From Cupriavidus taiwanensis (GTDB lineage: Bacteria > Pseudomonadota > Gammaproteobacteria > Burkholderiales > Burkholderiaceae), in NCBI RefSeq assembly GCF_900250075.1, contig NZ_LT977071.1, positions 2,499,901 through 2,563,900 on the forward strand: 64,000 nucleotides of DNA. Reading direction: 5' to 3'. The notes below the pieces were generated by a model, which was given only the letters and a program-made list of their open reading frames with translations, searched no databases and was not told where the DNA came from. The translations under genes and the position numbers were made by a program. Position 1 is the stretch's first letter. Every line of letters begins with the position of its first letter. Below are positions 61,231-64,000 of this stretch, piece by piece.

Positions 61231-61692
61231 TCAGGCCGCGTCGGCCTGCTCCGCCGCGCGGGCCTGTGCGTGGGCAATGCCCGCCTCCAGGCGCGCCAGG
61301 CCGCGCGACAGTTCGCGCATGGTCGTGGGCGAGACCTCGGACAGCACATCCTCGAGAAAGGCCGAGCGCAGCGGCATGGCGCGCGCCACCACCTCGCGCC
61401 CGGCCGGCGACAGCGTGACATGGGTCACGCGGTTGTCGCGCTCGGACGTGGTGCGCTCGACCCAGCCCAGTTCCTGCATGGCCTTGAGCTGGCGCGTCAG
61501 CGCACCGGGATCCATGACGACCAGGTCGGCCAGCGCCTTCTGGCCGATGGCGCCCTCCTGGTGATGCAGCGCATGCAGGATGCGCCAGCGCGGCAAGGGC
61601 AGTCCCATGCGCTGCTCGAACGCCCCCGCATAGGCGCGGTAGGTTCGGCCGAACTGCTGCAATACGGCCACGCTCTGTCGCTCCAGTTCCAT
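61231..61692 (-). CDS. MarR family transcriptional regulator
   Basis: The 153-residue winged-helix regulator shows LPRWRILHALHHQEGAIGQKALADLVVMDPGALTRQLKAMQELGWVERTTSERDNRVTHVTLSPAGREV. This is the MarR pattern including the wing DNR. It lies 32 bp downstream of the DHA2 exporter gene on the same strand, so they are one operon. MarR proteins usually repress their linked exporter until a phenolic or drug ligand binds. The likely operator lies upstream of the exporter (63324-63352). Confidence 0.93.
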   Translation of the reverse strand: MELERQSVAVLQQFGRTYRAYAGAFEQRMGLPLPRWRILHALHHQEGAIGQKALADLVVMDPGALTRQLKAMQELGWVERTTSERDNRVTHVTLSPAGREVVARAMPLRSAFLEDVLSEVSPTTMRELSRGLARLEAGIAHAQARAAEQADAA

Positions 61693-61724
61693 CCGTTCTC
61701 CTCAGGGTAAGTTGCCGCCGGACT

Positions 61725-63320
61725 TCACTCCGCCGCCATCGCCGGCGCCGGACCGCGGGTCAGCTTGATCGATGGCACCTGGCGCGCGCACCACACGCCC
61801 AGCGCGGCCGCTGCGCCCGCCACTACCAGGCCGAGGTGGATGGACCCCACCAGCGACACGCGCGCCTGCTCCAGCAGCAATGCGCCATTGTGCCCGGCCT
61901 GCTCCAGCTGGCCGAGCAGCGCCAGCTGCGACGCCTTGTCGATCAGCACCTGCGGGTCGGCCATGCGCGCTGCCCACTGGATCGCATCGGCGCCGGACAG
62001 CGCCTGCTCGACGCCGCCGGTATAGCTGCGCGTCACCAGCGTGCCCACAATCGCCGTGCCGACCATGCCGCCCACCATGCGCAGCGACTGCAGCATGGCC
62101 GTGGCGATGCCGAGGTGCTCGCGGCCCGCGGTCTGCTGCGCGAACACCGTCAGGTTGGGCATGATAAAGCCCAGGCCCAGCCCGCCGACCAGCATGATGA
62201 CCATCAGCACGCCATGCGGCATGCCGCGCGTGGCCTGCGACAGCCCCAGGCACGACAGCGCCAGCATGCCAAAGCCGGCATAGAGCATGGTATTGGGCCG
62301 GCGGATGCGCGTGACGATGCGGCCGTTCAGGATGCTGCCGACGGTGATGCAGACCACCAGCGGCGTGATCAATACGCCTGCCTCCTTCGGCGAGTAGCCG
62401 AAGCCGCCCTGGAACAACAGCGGCGCATACAGCAGCAGCGCGAACATGGTGAAACCCGCGAACACCGACAGCTTGAACAGCGGCGCCAGCCCCGGGTCGC
62501 GGAACATCTCGACCGGCAGGATTGGATGGGCGCAGCGCCGCTCCCACTGCCACAGCGCCACCAGTGCCACCACCGCCAGCACGAGCAGGCCCGCGGTATA
62601 GGCGTCGAGGCCACGCGCCGGCAGCAATTCCACGCTCATCTGCAAGCTGCCGAGCCCGGCCGCGATCAGCAGCGCCCCCAGCCAGTCGACCCGGATCGGC
62701 CCGCGATGCGCCTGCTGGCGCAGATGCGGCAGGTAGCGCCAGGCAAACCACAGCCCCAGCACGCCCACCGGCAGGTTGACGTAGAACACCGCGCGCCAGC
62801 CATACCACTCCGTCAGCAGCCCGCCCAGCGACGGACCGATCGCATTGGCAATGCCGAACGCCGCGCTCAGCATCACCTGCCAGCGTAGCCGCACGTGCGA
62901 ATCCGGAAACAGGTCGGCGATGCAGGCAAAGGCCGTACCGACCAGCATGCCGCCGCCGATGCCCTGCAGCGCGCGCGCCGCCACCAGGAACGGCATGTTC
63001 GGCGCCATGCCGCACAACGCCGAGGCCACCGAGAACACCACGATCGATGCCAGCACGAACGGCTTGCGTCCGTAGTAGTCGCCCAGCCGGCCGAATACCG
63101 GCACGGTAATCACCGAGGTCAACAGGTAGGCCGTGGCGACCCACGCGTAGTACTCGAACCCCTGCAGCTCCGCCACCACCGTGGGCAGCGCCGTCCCGAC
63201 CACGGTCTGGTCCAGCGCCACCAGCATCACCACGAAGGCCACGCCCAGCATGGCCAGCAGCGACTCGCGAAACGGCAGGACCTGGCCGGCAGGCTGAGGA
63301 CTTTGTGGTTCGGGGGTCAT
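61725..63320 (-). CDS. DHA2-type MFS multidrug exporter
   Basis: The 531-residue product has about fourteen membrane helices, as in the DHA2 drug:H+ antiporter group. Visible motifs are helix 1 VVMLVALDQTVVGTALPTVVAEL and loop GRLGDYYGRKPFVLA (motif A). Helix 5 is GPSLGGLLTEWYGWRAVFYVNLPVG (antiporter motif C type). It would export toxic compounds from the cytoplasm. It heads a two-gene operon with the MarR gene. The start is the ATG at 63320. Confidence 0.93.
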   Translation of the reverse strand: MTPEPQSPQPAGQVLPFRESLLAMLGVAFVVMLVALDQTVVGTALPTVVAELQGFEYYAWVATAYLLTSVITVPVFGRLGDYYGRKPFVLASIVVFSVASALCGMAPNMPFLVAARALQGIGGGMLVGTAFACIADLFPDSHVRLRWQVMLSAAFGIANAIGPSLGGLLTEWYGWRAVFYVNLPVGVLGLWFAWRYLPHLRQQAHRGPIRVDWLGALLIAAGLGSLQMSVELLPARGLDAYTAGLLVLAVVALVALWQWERRCAHPILPVEMFRDPGLAPLFKLSVFAGFTMFALLLYAPLLFQGGFGYSPKEAGVLITPLVVCITVGSILNGRIVTRIRRPNTMLYAGFGMLALSCLGLSQATRGMPHGVLMVIMLVGGLGLGFIMPNLTVFAQQTAGREHLGIATAMLQSLRMVGGMVGTAIVGTLVTRSYTGGVEQALSGADAIQWAARMADPQVLIDKASQLALLGQLEQAGHNGALLLEQARVSLVGSIHLGLVVAGAAAALGVWCARQVPSIKLTRGPAPAMAAE

Positions 63321-63323
63321 TTT

Positions 63324-63359
63324 ATTGCTCGATCAATCGTTGCATTGTCAATAATTATA
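63324..63359 (-). promoter_or_regulatory. promoter/operator region of the exporter-marR operon
   Basis: Two ATTG/CAAT dyads lie just upstream of the exporter start: ATTG-N6-CAAT (63324-63337) and ATTG-T-CAAT (63344-63352). A TATAAT word reads on the minus strand at 63359-63354 and could be the -10 box; no good -35 was found. The dyads are the kind of site MarR proteins bind, so autoregulation is likely but not shown. Confidence 0.5.
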
Positions 63360-63571
63360 GGTCAACTTTTGCGGCCTTGCCTTGCCATCGCAGGCACGGT
63401 TGTGATGCCCTCGCCCGGGGGCATGAGCGGGCGCAAGCCCCGCTACACCAACAAGGTGGCGCAGGCGCCGGCGATCAACAGGATCCCAGAGTCAAGACGG
63501 CATCCGCGCCAGCATGTGCGTCGGGCTACCCACAGCTTGGTGATGTACCATCGCCGGAAACGGAGGTCGCC

Positions 63572-63862
63572 ATGCCTGCAGAGATGCGGAAGTGCCTGTG
63601 GTGGTACAAGTTGTGCTGGGTCCTGGTATTGCTGTGCGCCAGCACCTTGCTGGTCGGGGCGCCGGGCCTCCTGATGGCCGTCCTCTTTGTAGCCGCCGCG
63701 CTCGCGGGCGGCGCTTCGGCGGCGTACCTGGAACAAGCCAAGCCAACCATCGTCGCCGATTTCGTCTGGTTCGCTGCCTCGGCGGCGGTACTGCTGTTCC
63801 CGCTGGCGCTGGCGATCCACAGCGTGCGCGTCTATCGCCTGAGCCGGACGGACTGGACGTAA
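63572..63862 (+). CDS. 96-residue membrane protein, unknown function
   Basis: CGGAGG lies 6 bases before the ATG at 63572. The product has three hydrophobic segments: WVLVLLCASTLLVGAPG, LLMAVLFVAAALAGGASAA and FVWFAASAAVLLFPLALAI. A short basic/aromatic tail (VRVYRLSRTDWT) follows. No family is recognised. It is divergent from the exporter-marR operon, with 251 bp between. The frame is open upstream but that part lacks a ribosome site. Confidence 0.72.
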   Translation: MPAEMRKCLWWYKLCWVLVLLCASTLLVGAPGLLMAVLFVAAALAGGASAAYLEQAKPTIVADFVWFAASAAVLLFPLALAIHSVRVYRLSRTDWT

Positions 63863-64000
63863 CGCCCGTCTCAAGCGCCATGCTTGCCTTACGCGGCTAC
63901 ACGGTCTGGTCGGTGCCGGAGAGCGACCGATAGCAGCGACTGGCCGCCAATGCGACACTGCGACAAGATCAGCCGGTCGGCCGCGGCGCGGCAGTCGCTA
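63863..64000. other. right window edge; nothing assigned
   Basis: These last 138 bp after the small membrane protein show no complete gene, hairpin with T-tract or clear promoter. A downstream gene may begin outside the window. Confidence 0.3.

Overview
The window is high-GC DNA from a betaproteobacterium of the Burkholderiaceae, most likely a Cupriavidus or close Ralstonia relative. This rests on the overall gene style: Bug/TctC-type solute receptors, a cytosolic type I PHB depolymerase, a beta-proteobacterial wsp cluster, LysR regulators, DUF3300/DUF2950/DUF748 envelope proteins and GC-rich codon use. No rRNA, tRNA, CRISPR array, replication origin or complete insertion sequence was seen. 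Most of the window looks like ordinary secondary-chromosome content. Two stretches are compositionally different: the Fic locus (about 45.6-47.1 kb) and an AT-rich gap at about 58.4-59.1 kb.

Layout, 0-20 kb: a DUF3300 gene cut by the left edge; polyphosphate kinase 2; two small convergent genes; a gamma-glutamyltransferase / Bug receptor / GAF operon divergent from a LysR gene, with inverted repeats between them; a glycogen-debranching-like enzyme with a GT4 glycosyltransferase; a complete branched-chain amino acid type ABC importer (livHMGF plus receptor); and a FecR/DUF6600-type protein with a long Gln/Arg repeat tail.

20-32 kb is a surface-sensing and c-di-GMP block. A complete wspABCDEFR operon (receptor, two CheW adaptors, CheR, CheA-REC, CheB and the diguanylate cyclase WspR) is divergent from a GGDEF-EAL protein. 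The GGDEF site of that protein is degenerate and its EAL motifs look intact. A DUF4397 lipoprotein follows.

32-45 kb: a PadR-like regulator, tctBA permeases without a local receptor, a MATE exporter, an MHYT membrane sensor, a succinate-semialdehyde-type dehydrogenase, and a caa3-type cytochrome oxidase operon (subunits II-cyt c, I, III-like, III, IV) bounded upstream by a strong terminator.

45-64 kb: two tiny membrane proteins; a Fic-domain protein whose motif His is replaced by Gln, preceded by five copies of a 10-bp operator-like word; rubredoxin; a 1328-residue DUF748 protein; an MHS-type transporter; an AAC(3)-II-like aminoglycoside acetyltransferase; a PHB depolymerase; a DUF2950-DUF3300 envelope cluster with a stand-alone IS3 OrfA-like HTH protein; a LysR regulator; an RcsB-like orphan response regulator; and a DHA2 exporter with its MarR regulator.

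The most interesting items are the Fic gene with its decamer operator array, the nested inverted repeats between ggt and lysR, the 10-bp-phased ATCCGG array before the MHYT gene, and the wsp block with its divergent EAL partner. Functions were assigned by reading motifs from the sequence and from recalled family features. No database search was possible.
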